In this document: piece by piece, positions 24,900-36,600 of the stretch
Numbering within the stretch: the stretch's first letter is position 1
Layout of the letters: each line of letters starts with the position of its first letter
Source: Rhytidiadelphus loreus
Lineage: Eukaryota > Streptophyta > Bryopsida > Hypnales > Hylocomiaceae
Reading direction: 5' to 3'
NCBI GenBank assembly: GCA_947034895.1
Contig: OX344764.1
Location: 21,948,001-22,012,000 of the forward strand
DNA length: 64,000 nt
Position numbers and translations under genes: made by a program
Notes under the pieces: generated by a model
The model's input: the letters and a program-made list of their open reading frames with translations, nothing else
Database searches by the model: none
What the model was told of the DNA's origin: nothing

Positions 24900-25236
24900 G
24901 CCTCTGGGCGCTTAATTACCCACCCTTGGTAATTAATCAGACACAACCAGGTTCTAGGGGTTAACTAAATTCTAACCTAACGGGTGACTAAGCGTAGGTC
25001 CATTGTGCCTTCCAAGCAATGGATCTTCTTTACTAAGTTCCTAGTTTCCGCAGGTGACAATGGAATTGCCCCCAATTGGCAAGGGAATAGTTCGGGCTAA
25101 CCGTCCCCTAACGGCAACCTATGCAAACTACCACCGAATCTATCCTAATCTATGGGAATCTGAGGCTAATTGACCTTTCCTAAGACTGAGGAGGGATTAC
25201 CTAAGTCCCTTCCATAGTTTCCTAAGTTGATTGGGT

Positions 25237-25730
25237 TTTTTTCCTAATCTAAGTTATCTTCCTTATGATCTAATTTTATCGTTTTTTCCTAATTTAATTT
25301 ATCCTTTTTCCTAATTTAATTTATCCTTTTCTCTAATTTAATTTATCTTTTTTCCTAATTTAATTTATCTTTTTTCCTAATTTAATTTATCTTTTTTCCT
25401 AATTTAATTTATCCTTTTCCCTAATTTAATTTATCCTTTTCCCTAATTTAATTTATCTTTTTTTCCTAATTTAATTTATCTTTTTTCCTAATTTAATTTA
25501 TCTTTTTTCCTAATTTATCTTCTAATTTAATTTATCTTTTTTCCCTAATTTATCTTCTAATTTAATTTATCTTTTCTCCCTAATTTATCTTCTAATCTAA
25601 TTTATCTTTTCTCTAATTTATCTTCTAATCTAATTTATCTCCTAATTTAATTTATCTTCTTTCCCTAATTTATATTCTCATCTAATTTATTTTTTCTCTA
25701 ATTTATCTCCTAATTTAATTTATCTTTTAC
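25237..25730. repeat. ~22-bp tandem array (CCTAATTTAATTTATC + T-run)
   Basis: About 20 units built on CCTAATTTAATTTATCTTTT repeat in tandem. The central units (25290-25500) are nearly identical; the right part degenerates into shorter TCTAATTTATC units. This is a pyrimidine-rich minisatellite with no coding potential. Confidence 0.88.
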
Positions 25731-27574
25731 TTCCTTCCCCAAGTCTTTATTACCTAAGGCAATTTTCGATTTGCTAATTTAACCCTAACTCCTAATTGGA
25801 TTATTTTGTCCTAATCTAGTGTTTACTTCTTGGTTGAGTTCTGACCTTAACGGTTACTAATTCCTAGTCCTATCCTATCTTAGTCTAATTTGGTTGCATT
25901 TATGGTCGACTTCTATGTATGAGATGGGTTTGGATACTTCTAGTCCTATTGATAAACTTCTATGTCTAAACTTAAGGTCCCCCCTAATTCCTATTTGCTA
26001 ATCGACATTAATCACTACCTAACAGAGTGTAGCGTAAATTAAAAGAAAGAAAGCACCGGGGATTAGTTTACTGACTCACCTGATCGTCGTTGGCATGCGC
26101 GGCATTTTCCTCCATACCTCCAACCGCGTGCTCGTATTCCATAGTGGACACGTATTTTGAAGTGGTCAAATGCCTACGGCTTAGTGTTAGAAGGGAAAAC
26201 AAGTATGGAGGTTCTAGGATCCCTTTCCTTATCCTTATCTCCTTTTCTTTTGCCTAACCACTATTCCTACCAACGCTTTGATGTGGACTTACACCTTATG
26301 ACGCTAACTCTTGGAAAAATCACCCATCCTCTTACGTCATCATTGTTGGTGTCATTCTAATCCTCCCTCTAATGGTTGTAAGGAGCTCTCAAGATTTCCT
26401 ATCTAATCTTATGACGCGGCACTATTTATCGTCTCTCTCCTTCTCTCCCTATATCTCCCTTCCTCCTAAATTTTCTTTCATTGTGTATGGCGGCTCATTG
26501 GCGCCATGGTGAGAGTGGTTGAGAGGTTCGTGCAAGTTGGGCGTGCGAACGGCGACTTCTTTTTCTCCCTCCTCCCTGGTCTTGCCCCTAGGATTGATTG
26601 GTCCCCTTGTTCTTATACCCACTAACTGGACCCCCAGTTTTTAGTCCTGTTGTGGTAGAAATCCAAAAAAAAAGGAGATTGGGGCCCCGCAGGTCATTGT
26701 CCCGTATGTACTGGATTATCCAGTTGTAGTGAGGAATTTCTGGACTTATCCCCCCCTCCCTGGACTCCCCCGATCCCCTGCCCAAGCCCCCCTGGACTCC
26801 CCCGATCCCCCGCCGGCTGGCTTGCCGGTACTGCTGCCGGTCCCGCTGCCGGGCTGCCCCGATACTAGTGCTAGTGGCTGGCTGGTCTTTTTTTCCTTCT
26901 AAATCCCGCCTCTCGGGTTCCCGTATGGGAACCCACTCAACTAAAAACTAAACTGGATATTACTTCTTGCGGTCAGGGTAAAGCAAGGGCTGGACTAAAT
27001 GTAATGTTTTTGAGGTCAGAGCTTCGCCGTTGGGGGATGAACTGGGAGTTAACCAAGCTATCCTATGGGGGGGTTTCTTCCGCCTTTCTACCACCTAGGG
27101 GTTATCTTGGGAGCTAAACTTTAATTTTTCCCAAGAAAATCTTGGGAACTAAACTTTGGAACTTTAGTCCTACCGGGGTCCAAAGCTTCGCCGTAGAATC
27201 GGTTTTAACACCGACTTTAGGACTTGCAATGGTTTGGGGTTCAAAGCTAACTTGGACCCACGGACCCAAAACAAGTATTGGGGGTGTTTTGGGAGAGAGA
27301 AGGGCCCCCTTTTATAGGTTTCCAAGGGCCCACTCCCCCCCTCGACGAGTAACCTCATCCATCCGGATTTTCATCCAAGTTTGAGATTTTCACCTAATTT
27401 TGGGTTTTACGCTGGTCCTAACCTCTAACTTTTGGAGTTTAGCTCGGAATTGCAAATGGATTGTGCCAATGGCTTCAGAATGCCATTTTTAGCCTAAAGG
27501 ACTCCCTACCCCCTATTTCTATCACAAAAAACCCATCGGAAACTAGTGCCAACTGGAGCCAATTAAAAGGGTAA

Positions 27575-28110
27575 AAACCTAACTTTTGGGGTTTACCTCT
27601 TTTGGCTTGGGTAACTAGCTAGGGTTGTTGGGGAGGCTCTCGGGAGTAAGAAAAGGCTCCTTGATGTCTTCGTTCCGACTTCGTAGGCTCCCGGGACGCC
27701 GGTCAACCCCGCAAAGATCTTGCCGTAATTATTAATTGGGGGGATGTTGTCAGCTTCGGCTGCTTCCCGCTATTGGAACACCATGAAATTTTTCGGGGCG
27801 CGTTATTAACGTAAACGATGCTAGTCTAATTTTTAGTGAGATTTTACCGCGGCCTGGGTATTTTCCATGAATTTCCCAACGTGGCCTTTGGCGGTTGACT
27901 GCTCGGAAAAAGATCCTTTGGAGATCAGAAAAAACCGAGACTTTTTGGGGAACCTCTCATGGAGTTCCCCAAGCCACGTGCCAAGTCTTGGGCTATTCTG
28001 GCACACAGTTGGTGGCGAGGTGAAAACTGACTTCGGTTGAATCACCGACAGTCAGGAAATCTTTTACATGTGAGGGAATCCTGGCGAATGGGTTTTGCCG
28101 TGGACATCCC
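27575..28110. repeat. Interspersed repeat, copy A (related to 50.32-50.66 kb)
   Basis: CTAATTTTTAGTGAGATTTT followed by ACCGC at 27827 recurs at 50559. Neighbouring blocks recur in the same order: AACTTTTGG(G/A)GTTT, a GGGAGTAAGAA block, and GGCGGTTGACTGC against AAGCAGTTGACTTC. This copy is GC-richer than the other. The element type is unknown. Confidence 0.6.
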
Positions 28111-29479
28111 GACATGTTCCAGATCCGAGAACACTATCCGGCGGTTGTGGATTCCTCCATGCGGCCTGTCTGGGACAAGTAACACCTGCAAGCTAACAAT
28201 TTGGATTCCTAATGTTTCGTCGATGGAATGGGGAAACTAGAACCTATCTTTGGGGATTTACGTGGGGACCTCCCTCCCTCTCCTAAGACTTAATTTAGCC
28301 TATTATGGTCACATGCACTAGGTTTTGGGCTATTTTGGGTAAGTTCCCAGTAGCCCTATTGTTTTCCACTAATTACGGGTTTTAACCTATATACAAGTGG
28401 GTTTTAGGGGTAATCTATGGATAAAAGGCTATTTATGACCAAATGCTATACTGGTACGTGACATACCTATTTTGGTTCTACTCTCTTTTTTGGGCTTTTT
28501 GTAGTACTTTATGCCTTAATTTGTAATAAACTAAAAAAAAAAAAAACAATGAGTCCCAAGTGACGAATTTGGGGCTCACAATGCCTTGCAACAAGTCTTC
28601 AGTATAGTACAACGGGCCACCCTACATTAAACACATTCAAACAACCCACATTAGAAAATCCTAGAGCAATCCACAAAAAGTTTGGTCCACAAAAATGTAG
28701 TCTCTGTTTCAGGAGCCTTCGCTCTAAAGGCAATATACAAAGCTTTGCTTGTGTGCCTCCTCCATAGCTGACGGAGATTCTAACCAAAACTGCAGATTTG
28801 AAAAAGCAAACAAACACTAAGAGCATCCACGCTTTTTTGACGAAGGTTTGTCTACTTGTGTAGACAATGTCAAGTTTACTAGCCGCGACCTCATATTTCT
28901 CCTACATGGACGTGAAAGGATTGGGTTGGGGTCCATAGTGGAGGCTACTGCCTTACTTCTGTCATCCACCCTCTTGGCTGCTATTTTAGTCAATTCAAAA
29001 AAAGTACTATGCTCTGAACTATGAAGGTTCTCTATCGATGTGTGGGCTTCCTCTTCAACTTCCACTACCTTGCAATTCTTCATATCTTCTATCAGAACCT
29101 TTCTCTTCTTCTTCAATTTCTTCACTTTGGCAGACACTACAACAACTGCAGTGTTTTATGACTGCAAAAATATGACTGAGGATGACTGGGGACTACTCGC
29201 AGTTATATTCTTGAAGGTCAATACCTTGGGGAGAAATATAACTGCAAAATATAACTGCCAGTCGTTTTTGGGTCGTGTACTTCATGGGCGTATATTATAC
29301 GTCCGTTGGGAACACCAAAGTATTTCATAGGGAACGGTAGAGAACTCGTTTGAGAACATTGAGTTATATTATTGGTCATATTTTCATGGTAGTAACATTT
29401 TTTTGTTTTTGGGCAACCTAAAAAAAACATGGGCAATCAAAAAAAATATAGACAAGCCATTGTTTAAAATTTTGAAACC

Positions 29480-29572
29480 TAATCACCACTTTTTAGGGTT
29501 TTGAAATCCTAGCCGTCATTTTTTTTAGGGTTTTGAAACCCTAGCCGTCATTTTTTTAGGGTTTTAAACTAC
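29480..29572. repeat. ~34-bp tandem repeat (TTTTAGGGTTTTGAAACCCT)
   Basis: Three imperfect units containing TTTTAGGGTTTTGAAACCCT, then AGCCGTCA, lie inside the CACTA element. The AGGGTTT/AAACCCT pair is internally palindromic. Confidence 0.72.
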
Positions 29573-30579
29573 TTCTTTTGACTCTTCTTCCTTACCTTTT
29601 GTTGTCTCTTGCCTCTTGTCTTTTTGAGTTCACTCTTGTTTCTTAGTTGTTGTGTTTTGTTGCATTTTGAGTTCACTCTTACTTTTTTGAGTTGTTGTGT
29701 TTTGTTGCATCTTGAATTCACTTTTGCTTCTTAGTTTGTTGTCTTTTGTTGCATCTTGAGTTACTCTTACTTCTTAGATTTGTTGTCTTTTGTTGCATCT
29801 TCACTCTTGCTTCTTGTTTTTTTCTTCTTGCATCTTAATTCTTTCTTCTTTCTTACTTTTTGTTCTCTTTTTTTGTTTTTTATTTCTTTTTGTTGCATTT
29901 TAACTCTTTTTTGTTGTTTCTTGTTACTTCTTAGCAGTTGCTTCTTATTGTTTTTTGTGCATCTTGACTTGTATTTGTTGTTATCTTTTAGAACTTTTTG
30001 CCTTTTTTCTTCTTGTTCCTTGCATCACCATTGTTTTTCTTCTTACCCTAAATTTGTATTACATATTTTCTATTGTTGTAAAATTTTGAAGATTGAGCTT
30101 TGTTGTATGTTCATTAAAAATTAACCTCCAATTTCTTTAATTGTATATGCAGGCAACAAAATTGGAACAAAGTCGTTGGAGGCTACTTGCAACTCACTTC
30201 ATATTATTGTAAGAAATATAGTCTCTATTGACTTGTGTAAATAATTCATTGTGATATACATATTTTGTATTTGTGATTAATAAATTATAAATGTCATTGA
30301 AAGGAGTCACATTCCTTCTTATATATTCCCTCTCCAATATAATTGTTTCTTGTATATTTTTAAAATCATATGTATTTTTTTTTAACTACATGAAATCTTT
30401 TATTCAATTGTTAAATCATTTCAATGTATAATTGCAAATATGCTTAGGTATCCTACAACCATTGTATGATTTGTTCAATTCATAGTTCAAAATACATATC
30501 AATAAAAAAATGACTAATTGGAGTCACAAAATGATTATAATAATTTCCAAAAAATGACTAGGTGCTCTCAATATGATTG

Positions 30580-30930
30580 AAAAATATGACTGAGAAGAGT
30601 CGTTTTACAAATCATCAAAAAATATGACTCACCGTAGTCATATTCCACATGACTGCAAAATATGACTCACCGCAATCATATTTCACGTCATCAAAAAATA
30701 TGACTCAACGCAGTCATATTCCACAAAATATGACTGACCACAGTCATATTCCACGTCATCAAAAAATATGACTCAACGCAATCATATTCCACAAAATATG
30801 ACTGACCAATCATATTCCACATCATAAAAAAATATGACTCAACGTAGTTATATTCCACAAAATATGACTGACCAATCATATTCCACATCATCAAAAAATA
30901 TGACTCAATGCAGTTATATTCCACGTAGGA
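30580..30930. repeat. Subterminal CACTA repeat array (~60-bp unit)
   Basis: About five units of AAAAAATATGACTCAACGCA, then GTCATATTCCAC and ACATCATC, are arranged so that each holds inversely oriented TATGACT and AGTCATA motifs. The minus-strand ORF here is only repeated peptide produced by the array. Confidence 0.85.
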
Positions 30931-32439
30931 TTTTTTCATTTATCTGGGCAACTCAATAAAAAGTCAAAGAAAGTCAAAATATACACCTTGTTGGCATATT
31001 GGGGCTAATTATGGGTATTTGTATCCCTCAACTTATATGACTGCCAATATGATTGATGTCTGAAGTGACTGCTTCTAAATGATTGTTGCAGTCATATTCC
31101 GAGTCATCTACAGTGATTTCTACGTCAGTCATATTTTTTGATTTTACGACTGACTGCAATTGTTTTTTGCAATCATAAAACCTGTTTTTGTTGTAGTGAG
31201 ATTGAGGGGCCACTCCCTCGAGCTGTTTCTTTTTTTTCCACTGATCCAGCTTGCAGGTCCACTTCCACAAGGTGCTCCTTCTCTTCCTCTGATCTTGTTA
31301 GGCGTCCCTCCCGAACAAGTATCTGACAAACCTCATCAGTATTATTTCCATTCCCAACATCACCGTCACCTTCACCCTTTCTTTCAACAGAATCCCTCTG
31401 ATCAGAACCGGTCCCCTCCCCAATATCCCCCTGTTCAGAACCATTTTTGTCCACAACGAATCCCTCACCATTGTGCTTTTCCTCTCCAAAAGTTCCCTCA
31501 GCATTGTCCTCCTCCTCCATAGTAATTCCCTCATCGTTGCCTTTTCCCTCCCCAACTCCCATCTCCTCCCCTACATCAGAAGTCCCCTTTTCTTTGAGTT
31601 GACAAATTGAGCCTTCATTTAAAGGCACCACTTCTTCAAGCTCATCTCCAAACCCTACAAGCTTCCCCTCAACATTTCCATAATCTGCATCCATCCCTTC
31701 CCCAACGTATCCCTGAAATACTGCAACCCCCTTTGTTGGCTCTTTTTCCTTCTAGCTTGCCTGCTTAGTTTCTCCAACTGTTCTCAACACAAAAGCCTTT
31801 ACATTGGATGTGTGATCATCCCGTGGTCCATGTAATAGCGTTTTGAGTGGCGGTTTATGGAGACTAATTTCAATTGGGTTCCAAGACTTTCCAAGAGGTA
31901 ATTTGCTTACTTCATCATCTACATCACCTCTGGCCAAAATAGTGGTACCAGAGCTAGAGGGCAGGTTCAACACCTTTTTTGCAAGCCCATCTTTACTAGA
32001 CTCCAATTTTGAACTGAGTTTAGACTCTTCAAGCATGTCCTTGTTGGTGAAAGCCTTCCGTGTTTGTTTTTTTCTTCTTTTTTGGCTTCGCTTTAAAAGT
32101 TGGGTTGTCCACTTCATCCCAGGGTCTCTTGTTCTTTTCCTTCGGATCTGTGGGTTCTTCTGGATCAATGTCTTCTCCCATTTTGAGCATTCTAGCACCT
32201 CCCCAATGAGTAGCCTTTGCTGAGCAAATGGCTTGGTTAGTTGCTCCCTTCGTGAAATTCGCTGGAGAGTTTGCAGGATGGGCAAACTTCATGCCAGCAG
32301 CTACACAATGAGCCCCAAATTAACTTCAGTTCACTTGAATTACAAATACTCCTCTTCATCAAACAATTAAAGTCACACTTCATACCCCAAACATAAAAGA
32401 GAAGAAACTTACATGACCACAAACAACTCATACCTTAAA

Positions 32440-33690
32440 CACGAATTAAAAAAAAATCGATTTATTAGTACATATCAATATAATACATCTACTTCACCGG
32501 TCAAGTAACATTACTATATGTACATTTGAATACAAACCAGGACAAGAAGTATGTTTAGTATAAAATTAAAAAATTAAAAAAATACACCAAAAAAATTTCA
32601 ATGGAATCTTCTTCAGCCATAATACATAACATACATTTAATCTAGTCCATTACTTTACATATACTACAAGTATCGTTTCAAACAACCAAGTTTTGTACAG
32701 TATTACATACTATACACCAAGAGAAATGAAATTATGTATGAAAAGTGTCATCACAAAAAAAGAGTAAACTGAAAAACAAGAAATGTAGAAAAGCAGTGTA
32801 ATTTTGACCTTTAAGTGTGTTTGATACAAATGGAGTAGTTTAAATATAGAACCTAATCACTACAATTTACACAAACTCAAATACATACCATACATTTAGT
32901 ACGTGCTAATACAATAGTACTCTTCCAATACTAAATTGACAATACTTGAACTTGTATATTTTCATACAAACCAGGGCACTAAGTATGTTTCAATAAAATA
33001 AAATAAAATCAAAGAATACATGAAGTCCGTTTCATTGTACACTAGTTTCAGCCTCAATGCACATAGTACATTTAGTAAACTACATTCATTGTGTGTATAT
33101 TATACATACGATCTTTAGATTCCATCTACACACTCTATAATATAGTGTACATATAGACAAGTAGATTTTTGTATGAAAAGTATCAATACAAAAACAAAAT
33201 ACAATGAAAGACTGGAAAATGAGGGAAAAAACAAACTGTAATATGCAAGTATGTTTCATTTTTATTGATCTGCTGCAATAGTAAACCTTATAAGTACATT
33301 TCAAAGACATGTAAATAATAGACGTAGTTGTATTCTGAATATTTTAAACATAAACATGTGTTATTCAACAAATATATTGTATTTCTATAAGTATCGCAGC
33401 TACATTTGGGACATTTGCGGCTAAAGCCAAACGTTACAAATCGGTGCAAATATTTTCTTATCTTATTATTTATACACTGCGTACCTATTATGCAGAATGG
33501 AGTCAAGTAGCTAGGATAAAAACTAAAGAGAATTAAATTCTCATTGCTAAACATAATGTAGAATATTTTGCAAATAATTTAAGTTCTGCATTATGGTAGT
33601 AGGAATTGAGAGGAGTAGAAGTTGATGGGAATACACCTATGTATTGTATGAAGATCAGAAGTTGCAAGAAATAATAACTAACTCACCAGA
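32440..33690. other. AT-rich gap inside pseudogene copy 2
   Basis: Composition changes sharply to A/T with scattered GTACATTT/TACATTTAG motifs and no protein-like frame. A possible donor (CTGGTGAGT on the minus strand, near 33690) suggests that it is an intron of the decayed gene, or an insertion. Confidence 0.35.
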
Positions 33691-36600
33691 AGTAGGACAC
33701 TTAGCCTTGGTCGCATCTTATCAGTCCTGTACTACTCCTGTAGGATCTTCTTCCTCTCTTTGGCAAGACCAAGCATGAGCGCCTTCTCCACCAGGTCCGG
33801 ACCAGGTTCCCTCTAGTCAAAACTACAATGCCACTCAAGATGCTGCATTGCTTTGCAACCCACAGCCATGCATTTGTTACTATTGACAAAGAGAATTGCT
33901 GCACAAAACGGGTGGTACAAATGTCGACATGAAGAAACAATGATGTCACTATGAAGGAATGGAAAAGAGCACAGGGAGCACAGTGCAAGGTCGATGAACG
34001 TTGTGTGGTGGCTGAAGCTTGTCAATTGTAAAGTGGTTTCTTCCGAAGGAGCATACACCATGAGTCGTGGGCAAAATGAAGTACACATCCTTTCCCTCTT
34101 GAGGGACCACAATTGAGCCACCAATGCATCAAACTATAGTTGATGGCATTGGATCTTTTGTGTCAATACAATCATAGTTGTATCCGTGAAATCAAGCTGG
34201 ATCTTTGCTTCAGACAGGTTTTTTTTCTTGAGATGACAATTGCTCTTGGACCATCTCTAACTTGATTAGTTCGTGCCCCACATTGTCACCGCGATTCTTC
34301 ATCTGCTGAATCAGCTGGAACTTTTCCTCCATCTGGCCCTAGAAAGTACTTACAAGGTTCTCCATGTCCTTCTTCCTCCACCGACACTTTTTGAGATTGG
34401 ATTTTGCCTCCTTGTGATTAATCTTCAACACATCCCCTTCCATGTGAATGACACTCATAAGTGACTCTACCTTCAATTGTCACTCCGTGCAAGTTTCCTT
34501 GGACAATCCTTACTGCAACTGAAGCCCCACAAAATCTGCAGACACCCCAAACTCCCCACCCATCTCCGCAAGTTTGGACCATGATAGATTTGATTTTTTC
34601 TCCACACCCTTATCTCCTTTCAACTTGATGGCTTTTAAGCCTAGCTCCACCTTGATGGATCTCCACTCTGCACCTTGCATTTCTATAGGTTTTGAAGGAG
34701 TTTGTAAACTGGTCTTTAAAGCCTGGAGTTTTCTTAAGTCTTGGTCATACCAATTCCGTTGATGCTTGTTAGTTTCCTCCCCGAACAAACACCAATTGAC
34801 CTCCTGCTCTCCTTTCTCATACTCCAATGCCACTCCCTCTGCAAAGTGCACCTTGAATAATCTAGGTACCTCATTGGCACTATGCTAATACAAAATCGGA
34901 TGGAGCTCCTTAATCCTTGCCCTCAAATCAGCGTGCTTGCATTGTTGCCAAAAGAACCCATTTCCCCCACCCTCACCTACCAGTCCCCAAAATATTTCCT
35001 CACCAATTTTGTAGGGAATGATCCCTTCCTGTAACGATGAGGATTTTGTTGTAATTGATCGCAAAGATTGTACTCCTTGGCAAAATCTTCTCGAGTCAAC
35101 GCCCGTGGTGGTGGCTTCAAGTTCGAAAGCTCCATGTCTACGTCCTTTGGAGATTAGTAAATCTTCGTCTTCTTTGCTTTCGACACGGGTCTCTTCCAAA
35201 AGCCTCCATTTTTGTCCACAGTTGCGTTCTCTTCTTCCTCGTTGCCGTGATCTCTTTCTTCATTGTTGTGGTGGTCGTCCTCTGTGTATAGAAGAACAGG
35301 CCCTCCCCTTTGTGATTTATCAGTAGATCTCCCTTTCTTCGAATCCTCTGTTTCCTTCTTTGCGTCTTCAGTCTCCTTCCGCCCACTGTCCTTGGCTGAA
35401 AGCATGGCTGAAATTGCATTGTTCCTCCCTGTATCCACATTGCCCTTACTGACCTTCCCCTTACCCAAATGCGTTCCATTTGAATTCTCCATCTACATGA
35501 ACCCAGAACCCACAGCATTCAATACAAAAAATTTGGTTACCGTATCTGAATTCAACAAAAAATCTAATTCACTCATGAAGTAATGACTCATGATAGTTGC
35601 CCTTCACCCTTCACCCGAGGAAATACAACATTGTAGAAGTCTTGAATCTTTTAATCAATTTGTCCCTAGCCACACCAAATATAATTTAGAAGCAATGTAC
35701 CCTAAACAAGCGAAGTACTAAGGGGCTTGCTTGAAAGCACTCACCACTGCCTATTGCAAATGTCAACGCAATGCGACGGCGCTCAAGTCAATTTAAAGTA
35801 ATCACCAAATTTGTAGACCTATCCAGGGTTGTCATACCGGACGGACGTCCGGTTTGCCCGTCCAATAGAGGTCTCGCCCGTCCGATGTGGTCAACACTAA
35901 GTTGACTTTTTTTAACCCTTAAAGGACTGTCACTATGTTTTCACCAAAAACTCTACAAAACTGCCATTTCTAGTACAACTACCAAAATTTTGAAAAAAAA
36001 CTTTTTTTAACATATCTAACCATAGGATGTTGTATTATATAGTATTAAAAACATGTGGTAAAAATTTCAGACATTTCCATCGGGTGGATTGCAAGATATA
36101 AGCATTCAAATTAACTAAAATCATTTTTTTGACCCTGCAAAAAGCAGGGCAGCTGCACTTCACAAGCTCACATTTCTATGAAAAAATGACCTAAATGGTG
36201 GTGCTTCTTTGGATTTGTTTTCCTAGACAAGTTGGCCACATGCTTGAAAAATTTCAGATCATTTGGAATAGTACAACATATAGGAAAAAAATAGTAAGTA
36301 GGTAGTAGTAGATAATGATTAAAAATACTAAATTATTTACAATTGAAATATGGAATTGAAAATTTCCAATCCCAATGGTCGAAATGTTGTAATAATGTAT
36401 CTACATCCTATAATTTTATTTTTGTCCAAAAATATTGAAAATTGGAAAAGATTTATTTTAGAGTAGGAAATCCAAAACTATTCGCAAACAAAAAATCCTC
36501 ATAATTTTTGACTCATTGATCAAAACGGAATGATTCTAAGCTTTTTGTGTATATCAAACTCTAGAAAATCAATTTCAAACATAATTAGTTGTTTGCTACT

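Larger units (their letters stand above)
24905..28560. other. Gene-free repeat region ending in an A-tract
   Basis: It contains a 22-bp tandem array, a GC-rich portion at 26.5-28.2 kb and no coding domain. AATAAA near 28524 is followed within a few bases by a run of at least 14 A (28533-28546), which resembles the 3' end of a retroposed transcript in plus orientation. The 5' limit is not visible; it may be the insertion that removed the front of the SUVR gene. Confidence 0.35.
29135..31198. mobile_element. Non-autonomous CACTA element, 2064 bp, TSD AGA
   Basis: The left end CACTACAACAACTGCAGTG and right end (reverse complement CACTACAACAAAAACAGG, then TTTTATGATTGCAAAAA) are typical CACTA termini. 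AGA flanks both sides (29132-29134 and 31199-31201), a perfect 3-bp target duplication. The subterminal regions are packed with ATATGACTG/CAGTCATAT in both orientations, the expected transposase-binding repeats. No transposase is encoded. It interrupts the minus-strand pseudogene 28817-35492. Confidence 0.93.
28817..35492 (-). pseudogene. Decayed multi-exon gene with RING-like motif, copy 2, split by CACTA
   Basis: Minus-strand pieces in order: 35492-35154 (MENSNGTHLGKGKVSKG, basic/acidic, continuing past a TAA as MELSNLKPPPRALTREDF); 35040-34510 in a second frame (WQQCKHADLRARIKELHPIL, LFKVHFAEGVALEYEKG, GEQEVNW); 34124-33813, a RING-like block (CSLCSFPFLHSDIIVSSC then RHLYHPFC, then C-x4-C); 32292-31173, a Lys/Glu-rich tail with a TAG at 31752-31754 and a probable frameshift in the A-run near 32080; and 29137-28817 (SAKVKKLKKKRKVLIEDM). 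The last two are separated by the CACTA element. They join in frame only after a one-base slip in the A8 run near 31230. The block order resembles copies 1 and 3. At least two stops and three frameshifts make it non-functional. Confidence 0.5.

Noticed and set aside
29480..29572. AGGGTTT repeats suggesting interstitial telomere sequence
   Set aside because: The unit is about 34 bp with paired AGGGTTT and AAACCCT, not a TTTAGGG array.
29756..30124. 122-codon hydrophobic ORF that looks like a membrane protein
   Set aside because: It is a T-rich low-complexity tract inside the CACTA element; Phe/Leu/Ser content follows from base composition.
30691..30939. 82-codon ORF with repeated peptide
   Set aside because: Product of the CACTA subterminal repeat array; not a gene.
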